A stretch of DNA of 63,147 nt, taken from NCBI GenBank assembly GCA_964386865.1, contig CAYLUN010000027.1:1-63147 (forward strand). The letters are read 5' to 3'. Positions within the stretch are counted from its first letter, which is position 1. The number at the start of each line of letters is the position of its first letter. This DNA is from CAYLUN01 sp964386865 (GTDB taxonomy: Bacteria; Verrucomicrobiota; Kiritimatiellia; RFP12; UBA1067). A model generated the notes under the pieces. It was not told the DNA's origin, made no database searches, and was given only the letters and a program-made list of their open reading frames with translations. A program made the position numbers and the translations under genes. This document shows, in pieces, positions 1-9,466 of the stretch.

Positions 1-82
1 CTTCGGACGCCCCCGACCTTACCACACCCGCCCCGCCACCGCAACGCCATTTTTTCTCTAACTACCTGTCCCTTTGTCGTTC
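1..82. repeat. 82-bp direct repeat, left copy
   Basis: Bases 1-82 match 465-546 with a single mismatch (base 56, c versus a). The two copies bracket the truncated transposase gene. This copy supplies the last few codons and the stop of that gene, and it may extend beyond the window edge. A 12-bp part of it (71-82) is repeated again at 85-96, giving a short tandem duplication at the right edge of this copy only. Confidence 0.95.
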
Positions 83-430
83 CGCCTTTGTCGTTCCCTC
101 CCCAACGAGATACGCCGCTCCGTTCCGGCGCCACTCCTCCCACTGCTTCAGCACGAGCGCAACATGCGCCCGCCCGTAAAGCGCCGTCATGCGCCGCACC
201 AGCTCCGCCTCATCCACCCCGCCCCGCTCCGGCACCTCGACCAGCAGGTGGAAGTGGTTCGACAGCACCGCGTACGTCAGCACCCGCACCCCGCAGAACG
301 CCTCCGCCCGCCGCATCATCCCCCGGAAGATCTCCTTCTCCTGATCGTCCATCCGGAACGTCCGGTCCACGATCCGGCTCACCACGTGGTAGCACCCGCA
401 CCCCTCCGCCCTCACACGCGCGTGCCTCAT
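62..430 (-). pseudogene. Truncated REP-associated tyrosine transposase (RAYT, Y1_Tnp)
   Basis: The 122-residue product has the N-terminal half of a REP-associated Y1 transposase: an entry strand (YHVVSRIVDRTF) and the HUH metal motif (NHFHLLVEVP). These single-strand transposases cut at REP hairpins. Family members I recognise are roughly 200-350 residues, and their catalytic tyrosine lies in a later helix after a KxRxSxWYNRR-type stretch. That part is absent: after the segment LKQWEEWRRN the frame runs into the 82-bp repeat and stops. I therefore call it a damaged copy. The start at 430 is preferred over upstream in-frame starts because an AAGGGGG Shine-Dalgarno-like tract precedes it and family similarity begins there. 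Confidence 0.75.
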
Positions 431-464
431 AAGCCGCCCCCTTTCACTTCTTCCCCTTCTTTCC

Positions 465-546
465 CTTCGGACGCCCCCGACCTTACCACACCCGCCCCGC
501 CACCGCAACGCCATTTTTTATCTAACTACCTGTCCCTTTGTCGTTC
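465..546. repeat. 82-bp direct repeat, right copy
   Basis: Second copy of the 82-bp repeat, 464 bp from the first. It lies upstream of the transposase start (430, minus strand) and contains a promoter-like sequence directed into that gene. Two near-identical copies around a single truncated gene suggest either a composite mobile unit or an internal duplication; no target-site duplication can be tested because the left edge coincides with the window edge. Confidence 0.95.
480..508 (-). promoter_or_regulatory. Promoter-like element inside the 82-bp repeat
   Basis: On the minus strand TTGCGG (508-503), a 17-bp spacer and TAAGGT (485-480) form a weak sigma-70-like promoter reading towards the transposase start at 430. 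The spacer shares a 15-bp GC-rich block with the stronger promoter candidate of the glycosyltransferase gene at 5548-5577. Confidence 0.35.
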
Positions 547-928
547 TCATTGAAATGATGTATCTGACTGCTTGTGCATATTACCCGTTCTGGCGCACTC
601 GCCACACAGCCGCACAACAGGCAGACGCATATTAAAAGAGGCTTCATTATTATTGTTCTCCTACGCAACTTTTCAGTTTGTTCTTTGCCTCATTATAATA
701 CCTTCTGAAGTCCTTCTCGGCGTTGTCACGCTTCGTCTCCGTCCCCTCGTGATACCGGGCATCGTAACCATATTCTATTGCTGCGCTAATGAAATGGATG
801 CACTCCAAAGCCCAATGTTGGCACTCATTATGCCGGGGGAGTAGAATAGCCAAGCGCGAATTCTCACCAGCAGCGGAACACCGCTGGGCCGCCGCCTGTG
901 GTTGAGCCGGCGCTCCGCCCGTCCCTTG
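547..928. other. AT-rich intergenic patch, possible gene remnant
   Basis: This gap has no convincing gene. Bases 640-700 are only about one third G+C, far below the rest of the window. On the minus strand 650-853 is an open 67-codon frame with a natural-looking charged composition (ending NEAKNKLKSCVGEQ), but it has only a TTG start, no clear Shine-Dalgarno and no family I recognise. It could be the decayed end of a horizontally acquired gene. Confidence 0.4.
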
Positions 929-1645
929 TCATGCCGGAGACGCGGCGGCCCCTCCGCCTGCATCAAGGTCCGGCCGCTGGCGGCGGATCTCGTCGACGAT
1001 GCCGCCTACGCCCGCGTAATGCCATCCGTCCAACGTGTAGCGCTGCCCGGATTTGAACGCGAGGGTCACGATGCCCTTCTCGTCCCATTTCGACCAGTCA
1101 ATGCGGTCCAGTTCGGCATACCCCAAACGCGTGCCCCCGAAGCCGCTGCCGGAAAGCCCCGCCTCGTCCGCGACATACCGGCGGCGGGCCTTCAACCCGA
1201 GCGACGCGAACGCCAGCACCCCGAACGCCAGCGTGACCGCGGCCTGCACGAACTGGGTCTTCAGGTCGTGCGCCGAGTAAACCGGCCCCTCAAACAGCTT
1301 GCGCATCCGCTGCGTCTGCGCTTCGCGCGCCGCGGTGTCGTTGGCGAACTTGTCGGGCAGCTTCATTTCGCCGAGCTTCTTCACGAGCTTGGCGGGAACC
1401 ACATGCCCCTTCGCCTGGAACGCGGCCTCGAGCCGGGTCGGCCCCGCATCCTCGTCTCGGCCCATCCATACCTCCGCCGCCAGGTTCGTCGCCAGCAGAG
1501 CCGGGCGGACGGTCTCCAGCGCACGGTTCTTGTTCGGCCAGCCAACCCTGCCGTCGTAGAGCGACCACACGCACATGCCGACCATCATCGCACCCACGCC
1601 CGCGATCCGTAGCGCGTATTCCCTGTTCAATTTCGCCTCAGCCAT
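929..1645 (-). CDS. Hypothetical membrane protein with two TM helices
   Basis: A 238-residue protein of unknown function. Two hydrophobic helices are visible: one near the N-terminus (around residues 8-30, IAGVGAMMVGMCVWSLY) and one at about 135-155 (FVQAAVTLAFGVLAFASLGL). Between them lies a polar, probably extracytoplasmic segment of about 100 residues. The last ~70 residues resemble a small cytoplasmic beta domain. The ATG at 1645 (or the adjacent ATG at 1648) follows a good AGGAGG site; the long GC-rich frame upstream is noncoding. It lies downstream of the CPBP protease gene on the same strand and may be cotranscribed with it. Confidence 0.7.
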   Translation of the reverse strand: MAEAKLNREYALRIAGVGAMMVGMCVWSLYDGRVGWPNKNRALETVRPALLATNLAAEVWMGRDEDAGPTRLEAAFQAKGHVVPAKLVKKLGEMKLPDKFANDTAAREAQTQRMRKLFEGPVYSAHDLKTQFVQAAVTLAFGVLAFASLGLKARRRYVADEAGLSGSGFGGTRLGYAELDRIDWSKWDEKGIVTLAFKSGQRYTLDGWHYAGVGGIVDEIRRQRPDLDAGGGAAASPA

Positions 1646-1689
1646 CATGCCGTCCTCCTGACGCGGGCACAGCCTCCGCGGCCGCCCGC

Positions 1690-2454
1690 TCACCAGAACC
1701 CGTACTGCCCCGACGCCACCACGTAGGCGCCCAGCAGCAAGTTCGTCAGCCCGTGTGCCACCGCCGCAGCCCACACGTCGCCGGTCCGCACCGTCAGCCA
1801 GCCGTACGCCAAACCCGCCAGCATGCCCGCGAACCAGCGGTCGTGCTCCAGCCCGAACACCGCCACCACGGTCAAGAAGGCCTGCATGTCAAAGGACGTC
1901 AGCGGCAGGCGCCAGAAATCCCCGCGCCGCAGCCAGCGGTAGAAGAAGCCGCGGAAAAAGAACTCCTCGATCACGGCGATCACCCCGGCCGACCCCGCGA
2001 TCTTCATCAGCGTCAGCGCCCACCCCGCCTCCGCCGGCGAGTAGGCCAGCGACGGGTGCCCCGGCGGCAGCGACGGATAATAGTCGGGGTTGAAGTAGTC
2101 GGGCAGCGACCCGGGCATCATGATCAGCCAGCGGTGGTAGGCCTCCTGCAGGCCCGGCGCGGCCCGGCCGACCCACGGCATCTCCGGCAGGATCCACACG
2201 GCGGCCACCGCCACGCCGACTCCGAGGGCCAGCGGCAGGTTGGCCAGGCGCAATGACGGGTACGCGCGCCACGGCTTGAGCCACAAAAAGAGCGCGGCGC
2301 ACACAACCGCTTTGGCCGCGTAACTCCACGGAACGAGTGCGCGCGGGCACAGCCCCGCGCCCTCCAACGCCTGCAGCAGAAAGATCACGCCGACCCACAC
2401 CGCAAAGGGCGCGACGTGCCCCGCCACCAACCGCCTGTCCGTCTCAACCACCAT
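1690..2454 (-). CDS. CPBP/CAAX-type intramembrane protease
   Basis: A 254-residue polytopic membrane protein of the CPBP (Abi) glutamic endopeptidase family. The three family motifs are present: EExxxR (EEFFFRGFFYR), FxxxH (FGLEH) and a C-terminal HxxxN (HGLTN). The N-terminus (APFAVWVGVIFLLQALE) recalls the CAAX-protease-related subfamily found with exosortase/PEP-CTERM systems, which is notable because exosortase-associated hydrolases occur at 9463-11154. The ATG at 2454 is chosen because an AGGAG site lies 7 bp upstream; an upstream start at 2475 lacks one. Substrate unknown. Confidence 0.8.
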   Translation of the reverse strand: MVVETDRRLVAGHVAPFAVWVGVIFLLQALEGAGLCPRALVPWSYAAKAVVCAALFLWLKPWRAYPSLRLANLPLALGVGVAVAAVWILPEMPWVGRAAPGLQEAYHRWLIMMPGSLPDYFNPDYYPSLPPGHPSLAYSPAEAGWALTLMKIAGSAGVIAVIEEFFFRGFFYRWLRRGDFWRLPLTSFDMQAFLTVVAVFGLEHDRWFAGMLAGLAYGWLTVRTGDVWAAAVAHGLTNLLLGAYVVASGQYGFW

Positions 2455-2482
2455 CGGCCACTCCTGCTCAACCACAACTCGC

Positions 2483-2512
2483 CCTACAGCCTACAGTCAA
2501 CAGCCTACAGTC
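2483..2512. repeat. Heptameric degenerate repeat tract
   Basis: Units close to CTACAGC / CTACAGT / CAACAGC repeat with a 7-bp period between the CPBP protease gene and the end of the next gene. It is one of about a dozen such tracts in the window, each with its own unit. Confidence 0.75.
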
Positions 2513-2520
2513 TTCCCCTC

Positions 2521-3996
2521 TCAGCGCGCGCGCTTCCACTCGTCCAGCTGCTCCTGCGTCGGCGCCGTCACCACCTCGAACAGATGCCAGGTGCCGAAGG
2601 ACTCCGCGAACAGCAGCCGCTCGCAGCCCCGCGCGTAAATGTCCGGATACCGCCAGAACACGCTCTCGGCCCGCGCCGCGCCGACCGGCTCGGGCGCCAG
2701 CACGTAGAGGTTCTGGCCCTTGTACGCCCGCCTGAGCGCGCCGACGTGCAGATCCAAGTTCGGCACAAGCTTCTCGCCCGCATAGCCACGCAGCAGGTCG
2801 AGCCCCGCGTAGCCGAGCACAAACACGCGGCCATAGGGCGTTTGCCCGTTGACGTACGCCTCCACCTTCCGGCAGATCTCGGCGCGCCCCGCCTCTGTCC
2901 GCTCCGCCGGAGTTTCCGAGCCAAACCAGAACGCGCTCAGCCACACGAAGAGCGCCAGCGACACCGCCAGACGGTAGATCGGCTGCCGCAGCCGCGCCAT
3001 CGCAATCATCAGCACGACCAGGGCGCACACGCGCAGCGTCACCCCGCCCCACCCGATCGCGAAGCGGGCCAGCACCTCGTTGGTGGCGAGCAGCGCCAGC
3101 GCGAAGGCCACCAGCAGCGCAGACGCGCCGACAGGGCCCGCGCCGGGCTTCGCGGCCCGCGCGTCACAGAGCCACGTGACCGCCAGCGCCGGAACCAGCG
3201 CCAGCGCCGGCAGCGCCAGCGCCAGCAGCAACAGGCCCGCGTGCGGCGCGAGGTGCCCCAGCGAGCGCACGAAGAAAAGCGGATCGCCCAAAATCAGCCG
3301 GTTCAGCAGCAGCCACACGCCGAACGTGTAGACCAGCGGCAGGCCGCCGAGCAGCAGCCACGCCGGCGCGCGCGAGCGCGTCTCGCGGTGGCCGCACGCC
3401 GCGAGCGGCAGCGCGCACACCGCCAGAGCGGCGGGCCCGAAAACAGGGAACCCGCTCAGCAGCAGGAGCGCGCCGGCAGCGGCGGTCGACACCACGTCGC
3501 GCAGCCGGCGGTAGGCCGCCCAGTCGGCGAGGCCCGCCGCCGCCAGCACGGACAGCCCCGCCGTCAGGGCGGTCGTCACCCGCAGCGCCTGCGGGCAGCC
3601 CGAGACGGCCATCAGCGCGGCGATCGCGGCCTGAGCCAGCACGATCCGCCAGCCCGACTGCCCGGTCGCCTTGACGCCCTCCCGCACGGCCCAGAACACG
3701 AACAGCCACGCCCCGAAGAAAGCCGCCCAGCCGGCCGCAGGCTCGGGCAGCAGCCAGGCGAAAGGCAGGTAGAACAGCACCGGCAGCGGCGCGACCCAGC
3801 AGGAGCCGAACAGCGCCTGACGGCCCTCGGTCGTGCCCGCGATCAGCTCGCGGCAGATGCCCGCGGCCTGCGGCGCCGCCTCCCACGCGGGGTCGGCCCA
3901 CCGCGCATAGGCCAGCAGCGCTGCGGCCAGCACCACCGGCGTCACCCCGCCGGTCAGCAGCCGCACCAGCCGATACTGTTTCCGATCCTGCTCCAT
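2521..3996 (-). CDS. Polytopic membrane protein of unknown function
   Basis: A 491-residue protein with about ten or more predicted hydrophobic helices (residues ~15-370), followed by a soluble C-terminal domain of about 110 residues (from ETPAERTEAG to the end). The layout of a multi-helix membrane body with a C-terminal globular tail is like GT-C glycosyltransferases or O-antigen-type enzymes, but I see no diagnostic motif. Its neighbour upstream on the same strand is a cellulose-synthase-like glycosyltransferase, so a role in glycan synthesis or export is a reasonable guess only. The start at 3996 has a GGGAG site; the upstream start at 4035 falls in a repeat tract. Confidence 0.65.
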   Translation of the reverse strand: MEQDRKQYRLVRLLTGGVTPVVLAAALLAYARWADPAWEAAPQAAGICRELIAGTTEGRQALFGSCWVAPLPVLFYLPFAWLLPEPAAGWAAFFGAWLFVFWAVREGVKATGQSGWRIVLAQAAIAALMAVSGCPQALRVTTALTAGLSVLAAAGLADWAAYRRLRDVVSTAAAGALLLLSGFPVFGPAALAVCALPLAACGHRETRSRAPAWLLLGGLPLVYTFGVWLLLNRLILGDPLFFVRSLGHLAPHAGLLLLALALPALALVPALAVTWLCDARAAKPGAGPVGASALLVAFALALLATNEVLARFAIGWGGVTLRVCALVVLMIAMARLRQPIYRLAVSLALFVWLSAFWFGSETPAERTEAGRAEICRKVEAYVNGQTPYGRVFVLGYAGLDLLRGYAGEKLVPNLDLHVGALRRAYKGQNLYVLAPEPVGAARAESVFWRYPDIYARGCERLLFAESFGTWHLFEVVTAPTQEQLDEWKRAR

Positions 3997-4002
3997 CCTC
4001 AA

Positions 4003-4075
4003 ACTCCCCAACCGTTGAACCGTGAACCTCTCCAACCGCTGAACCGTTGAACCTCTCCAACCTCTTCAACCCTTC
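4003..4075. repeat. Heptameric degenerate repeat tract (GTTGAAC-type)
   Basis: About ten units related to GTTGAAC / CGTGAAC / CTCTCCA with a period near 7 bp fill the gap between two minus-strand membrane genes. A closely related tract is at 53771-53810. The tract reaches the stop codon of the upstream gene. Confidence 0.8.
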
Positions 4076-5508
4076 TTCACCAGCCCATGCTGCGTCTTCT
4101 CCCACACGAACGGGTCGCGGAAGAACTGGATAAAGGCCCGCCACCCGCTGTAGCTCATCATCATCCAGTAGATGGGCGTCAGCAGCGCCCACCCCATCAG
4201 GCTGTCGTTCCGGCGCTTGCAGCAGCCGAGCAGGTTGACGTAGACGAAAACGAAGTTGCCCAGAAAGAGGCAGACCGCGCCCGCCGCGAACACGGGCCCC
4301 GGGAAGAGCTGCGCCACCCCTTCCGGACGGAACACGAACCACACCAGAGCCATGAGCCAGAACACGGGGTTGACAAGCGCTGAGAAGGTCACCCCGCCGA
4401 TCAGCAGGTGGTAGTGCAGGAAATTGACGAAGCCCAGCTCGCGGAAAAGCTTCAGCGGGTCGCGCATATGCACGAACCACGTCTGGATGTAGCCCTTCTG
4501 CCAGCGCGTGCGCTGCTTGATCCAGAAGCGGAGGTCGCTGCACGCCTCCTCCCACGTCGTGGTCTCCAGCATGCGCGTCGTGTAGCCCGCCCGCGCCAGC
4601 CGCACGCCGAGGTCGCAGTCCTCGGTCACGTTGTAGGCGTCCCAGCCCATCAGCTCCTGCAAGATCCGGGTCTTGAAGTGGTTCGAGGTGCCGCCGAGCG
4701 GAATGACGGCGTTCAGCGCGGCCAGCCCCGGCAGCTGGAGGTCGAACCACGTCGAGTACTCGGCCGTAAACCAGCGCGTCAGCAGGTTCTGGTGCGGGTT
4801 GTAGTAGTTCAGGCGCGACTGCACGCACGCCACAGTCGCCGGCGACGACTCGAACGCCAGCACGGCCTTCTTGAGCTGGTCCTTCTCCGGCAGATCCTCG
4901 GCGTCGTAGATCACGAGGTACTCGCCCCGCGCCAGCTGCAGGCCGATGTTGCAGGCCTTGGGCTTGGTGCGCGGAAACGACTCGGGGATTTCCGTCACGC
5001 GGAAGCCCGGCGGCAGCTCCAGCGCCTTCGCCGCCGCCAGCGTCACGGCGTCGTCGGCCTCCAGCAGGATCTGCACATCCTTGCGGTCCGCCGGATAATC
5101 CATGGCCGCCAGCGAGGCGACCATCTGCCGGACCGTCTCGGGCTCCTTGTACATCGGAACGAGGATCGAGAAGAGCGGCCAGTCGCGAGGCTCCTGGGCG
5201 GCGATCTCATCAGGCGAGAACCGCAGGCTGGCGGAGGGTGAGAGCGAGGCGCGGATCACGATGAACTTGTAGGCCGTCAGCATGACGTAGAAAAAGGTGC
5301 AGAGCGCGATCAGCCCCTGCGCCGTCCGCAGCGGGCAGCAGGCGAACGAGAGGGCCAGCGCCGCCAGCAGCGCGACGGTCACGCCCTTCTGCGCACGCGT
5401 CATGGGCTGCGACGCGCTCCACTCCGGACGCCGGTGCGACAGCTCCAGCGGGTCAACCGACGCCGCGGTCTTCGGCGTCGTCTCCTGTCGTTCGTTCACA
5501 TCACTCAT
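4066..5508 (-). CDS. Cellulose-synthase-like family 2 glycosyltransferase
   Basis: A 480-residue processive-type GT2. After two N-terminal membrane helices (about residues 40-85) comes a cytosolic GT-A domain with the family signatures: VPMYKE, the acidic UDP/metal site DAEDLP, the TED motif (VTEDCDLG) and QxxRW (QRTRWQKG). Several C-terminal membrane helices follow (around 370-460). Such enzymes polymerise sugars from NDP-sugars and move the chain across the inner membrane. The ATG at 5508 is preferred because similarity starts near it and a promoter lies just upstream. It heads a run of minus-strand membrane genes. The polymer made cannot be told from sequence. Confidence 0.88.
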   Translation of the reverse strand: MSDVNERQETTPKTAASVDPLELSHRRPEWSASQPMTRAQKGVTVALLAALALSFACCPLRTAQGLIALCTFFYVMLTAYKFIVIRASLSPSASLRFSPDEIAAQEPRDWPLFSILVPMYKEPETVRQMVASLAAMDYPADRKDVQILLEADDAVTLAAAKALELPPGFRVTEIPESFPRTKPKACNIGLQLARGEYLVIYDAEDLPEKDQLKKAVLAFESSPATVACVQSRLNYYNPHQNLLTRWFTAEYSTWFDLQLPGLAALNAVIPLGGTSNHFKTRILQELMGWDAYNVTEDCDLGVRLARAGYTTRMLETTTWEEACSDLRFWIKQRTRWQKGYIQTWFVHMRDPLKLFRELGFVNFLHYHLLIGGVTFSALVNPVFWLMALVWFVFRPEGVAQLFPGPVFAAGAVCLFLGNFVFVYVNLLGCCKRRNDSLMGWALLTPIYWMMMSYSGWRAFIQFFRDPFVWEKTQHGLVKKG

Positions 5509-5547
5509 GCCCAAGCGGCCCTTCCCCCATTGTCTTTCCCTGCGAGA

Positions 5548-5577
5548 ACTATACCACACCCGCCCCGGCGCTGACAA
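5548..5577 (-). promoter_or_regulatory. Sigma-70-like promoter for the glycosyltransferase gene
   Basis: On the minus strand TTGTCA (5577-5572), an 18-bp spacer and TATAGT (5553-5548) lie about 40 bp upstream of the glycosyltransferase start at 5508. Both hexamers are near consensus. Confidence 0.5.
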
Positions 5578-5682
5578 ATGGGCGGTCGGCCTTTTTGCGT
5601 CGCGCCAGACGGTCGCTCCAGAAGGCTCACGCCGCTCTAGACTTTGCCGCCTGACGCTGGTATTCTTTCTGGCCGTTCAACT

Positions 5683-5733
5683 TCTACAGCTTTCTTCAAC
5701 TCCTCCTTCCTAACTCCCAACTCCTCCTTCTCG
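5683..5733. repeat. Heptameric degenerate repeat tract
   Basis: Units such as CAACTCC / TCCTTCC / TAACTCC repeat with a 7-bp period directly upstream of ettA and run up to its ribosome binding site. Confidence 0.7.
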
Positions 5734-5743
5734 AAGGGCAACC

Positions 5744-7423
<1,680 letters not shown>

Positions 7424-7427
7424 GGAG

Positions 7428-7467
7428 ACTAGGCGTATAGGCTGTAGGCTGACAGACTGCTAGGCGC
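7428..7467. repeat. Heptameric degenerate repeat tract
   Basis: TAGGCTG / TAGGCTG / ACAGACT / GCTAGGC units at 7-bp period immediately follow the ettA stop codon. Related TAGGCTG units occur at 15555-15582. Confidence 0.7.
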
Positions 7468-7568
7468 GCACACAAAGCCGCATCCGGCCCGGCTGCTCGC
7501 GGGGACACTGCTCCATCGAGCTTGCAGGGCGAACGTCCCCGTGAGCCGCCGCGGACAAACCGCGCGCA

Positions 7569-7829
7569 TTATCGGGCGAGACTGCGTAACGCCCCGCCGA
7601 GCCACTGCCCGAGGAAGAACGCGGCGACCAGCACGACGAAGGTGAGCGGGTGCCAGCCGAGGCGGAACGAGAGGCGCAGCGCGACCACGGCCGGAACCGG
7701 CAGGTGCACGGCCAGAAACCACGGCCGCGAGAACTTCTTCACGCCCGCCCGCCAGTAGCCGAACGGCAGGTTGAGCGCCAGCACGGCCGCCGCCACCCCC
7801 CACAGCGCCGGGTTAGCGAGCGCTTCCAT
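7569..7829 (-). CDS. Small hypothetical membrane protein
   Basis: An 86-residue protein with three hydrophobic stretches (about residues 8-24, 38-52 and 60-80) and a short basic loop between the first two. No family recognised. It starts with ATG inside the last codons of the FmdB-type gene (17-bp overlap on the same strand), so translation is probably coupled to that gene. The overlap and amino-acid composition support it as real. Confidence 0.65.
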   Translation of the reverse strand: MEALANPALWGVAAAVLALNLPFGYWRAGVKKFSRPWFLAVHLPVPAVVALRLSFRLGWHPLTFVVLVAAFFLGQWLGGALRSLAR

Positions 7830-8358
7830 CGGCGCCTCCGCTGCCCGGCTGCAGGTCGTGCCACGTCGGGTCGCGCTGCGGGCCGCGCAGCCGGCGCCAC
7901 ACGTCCGAGGCCCGGCCAGCCGCCTCGCCGTCCGGCTCCGCGAACGGGCTGTCGGCCTCGAACACCTCGGCGAACTGCTCGTCGATCTTCTCGGGGTCTT
8001 CGCCGGCCTCGATCCGCGCCATCGCCTCGCGCACCTCGGCGTTGAAATTCAGCCCGCCCGCCGCAGCCATCTCGTGCATCGCCCGGACCGCCTCGCGCGG
8101 GTCGGCGTCCTCGTCGTCGAGCGCCTGAATGCGCTCCCCCATCTCGGCCATCACCTGCTCCATGCGGCCGGCCGACTCGCCGTCTTCGGCCGCGTCCGGC
8201 GCGCGCGCCCCGCCCGCGATGTGCGCGAAGGACGACACCTCCCGCCGCAGCCCCGCCCCGCAGGCCGGGCACGCGGGTACGGTGCAGGTGTCCACGCGCG
8301 GCGACCGAAACGTGTAGATCGTGTGGCACGGCTCACAGTAGAACTCGTACAGCGGCAT
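7813..8358 (-). CDS. FmdB-type zinc-ribbon protein
   Basis: A 181-residue protein opening with the FmdB/CxxC_CxxC_SSSS zinc ribbon: MPLYEFYCEPC, then a second pair CPACGAGL. The remaining 130 residues are acidic, low in complexity and specific to this lineage. FmdB-type ribbons are short regulatory or assembly factors of uncertain role. The ATG at 8358 is used because similarity starts at MPLYEF and AAGGGGG lies upstream; a TTG two codons earlier is a weaker alternative. It overlaps the downstream small membrane protein gene. Confidence 0.8.
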   Translation of the reverse strand: MPLYEFYCEPCHTIYTFRSPRVDTCTVPACPACGAGLRREVSSFAHIAGGARAPDAAEDGESAGRMEQVMAEMGERIQALDDEDADPREAVRAMHEMAAAGGLNFNAEVREAMARIEAGEDPEKIDEQFAEVFEADSPFAEPDGEAAGRASDVWRRLRGPQRDPTWHDLQPGSGGADGSAR

Positions 8359-8443
8359 CGTCAAAACCCCCTTCAGCCAAGAACGTAAATAGTATATCGG
8401 ATTTCAGTCGCTTGTCCCATCCGTAAACGAACGCTGGCGGGGC

Positions 8444-8626
8444 GGCGCACGCACGGTTTATTTTCGGATTGTTCTTTTGCGCAGCAGGCCGGGGAAACGC
8501 GCAACGCTGAAGACGTCCGGCTCGTAGCGCCGGACGTACCCGGCCGGTCCATGCCAGTACGGCCGGACCTACGGGACGGCCGATCTTCAGCCAAAAGTCC
8601 GCACGCAAAGAAACCGTGCGTGCGCC
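8444..8626. mobile_element. MITE-like element with 16-bp inverted termini
   Basis: GGCGCACGCACGGTTT at 8444-8459 is repeated as its exact reverse complement at 8611-8626, delimiting a 183-bp unit with no coding content. Inside are GC-rich hairpins, the clearest being GTCCGGC / GCCGGAC at 8515-8535 with a 7-nt loop, followed by a second hairpin-rich stretch to about 8582. No target-site duplication is obvious. It lies in the 406-bp gap between the FmdB-type gene and the lipoprotein gene. It could be a MITE or a compound REP element. Confidence 0.55.
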
Positions 8627-8764
8627 CTAGCGAGAGCGACTGCCGGAAATCCGCTGGACGCTGGAGCACAGGACGGCGTACACTGTTGACGGTGGGGTTG
8701 CCGAGAGCGCAGGCGTTTCCGACAAGCACGTTCGCGGGCGCTCCCCTACAGGAAGAGGTGTCTC

Positions 8765-9466
8765 ATGCGTTTTCGTATTCTCCTGGCCGCCGCCTCGGCC
8801 GCCATTCTCACCGGCTGCGTATCGTACCCGCCCGTCAAAGTCGTGAACGGTCTCTATATCAACGACCTCCACTCCTTTCAGATGGCGATCCCAGCGGACT
8901 GGAAGCCGGTTGGCGAACTCCCTTTACGCTTCGCGCCAGAGAGCAGAAAGAGGCGAGCCCCCCTTCCCCAAACCCCCTTGGACGGAAAACACAAATATCC
9001 CGCCTCCATCTCGGCTGACCCCTTCATCTGGCGGTTCGGCCTTTCCAGCGACGCCGTCTTCGTCAACGACACAGGGGTGATCTTCCTGAAAGTCACCGAA
9101 TTCGCAGTCGACCTTCGGACGTTGACGCAAACGGAGATTAGGAGCGATTTGCAGTCCTCTTTCGCCTACGAGAAGCATGCCGCGGCCTTGGCCTCCTCCG
9201 TCTCGGACTACACGTATACGGTGTCACCGCGTGCCATCACAGACGAGCCGACGTTTCTTGCGCAGGCCAATTTCACCCAGCTGAACAGGCGGGGTCGTTT
9301 TCAGTGTGAAACTACGCTCTACGCTATTACACATGGGGATCGCTCGTATAGCTTGAGGCTCGGCCTGATCTCCGAAGAGCCCCTATTCGAGGAGAACCTG
9401 ATCGTGCTCGAAGAGATGTCGAAATCGCTCCGGCGACACACTCCTCCACCGCGTGACGTGCGTTGA
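8765..9466 (+). CDS. Hypothetical lipoprotein
   Basis: A 233-residue protein with a type II signal peptide (MRFRILLAAASAAILTGC, lipobox LTGC), so the mature protein should be lipid-anchored at Cys18. The rest has alternating strand and helix features but no family I recognise. A GGAAGAGG site precedes the ATG. Its stop codon overlaps the TTG start of the following hydrolase gene, which suggests a two-gene operon and perhaps a shared cell-envelope role. Confidence 0.75.
   Translation: MRFRILLAAASAAILTGCVSYPPVKVVNGLYINDLHSFQMAIPADWKPVGELPLRFAPESRKRRAPLPQTPLDGKHKYPASISADPFIWRFGLSSDAVFVNDTGVIFLKVTEFAVDLRTLTQTEIRSDLQSSFAYEKHAAALASSVSDYTYTVSPRAITDEPTFLAQANFTQLNRRGRFQCETTLYAITHGDRSYSLRLGLISEEPLFEENLIVLEEMSKSLRRHTPPPRDVR

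Noticed and set aside
8515..8535. Riboswitch or small RNA upstream of the lipoprotein gene
   Set aside because: The hairpins are simple palindromes inside an element with inverted termini and lie too far (about 230 bp) from the start; no riboswitch core is recognisable.
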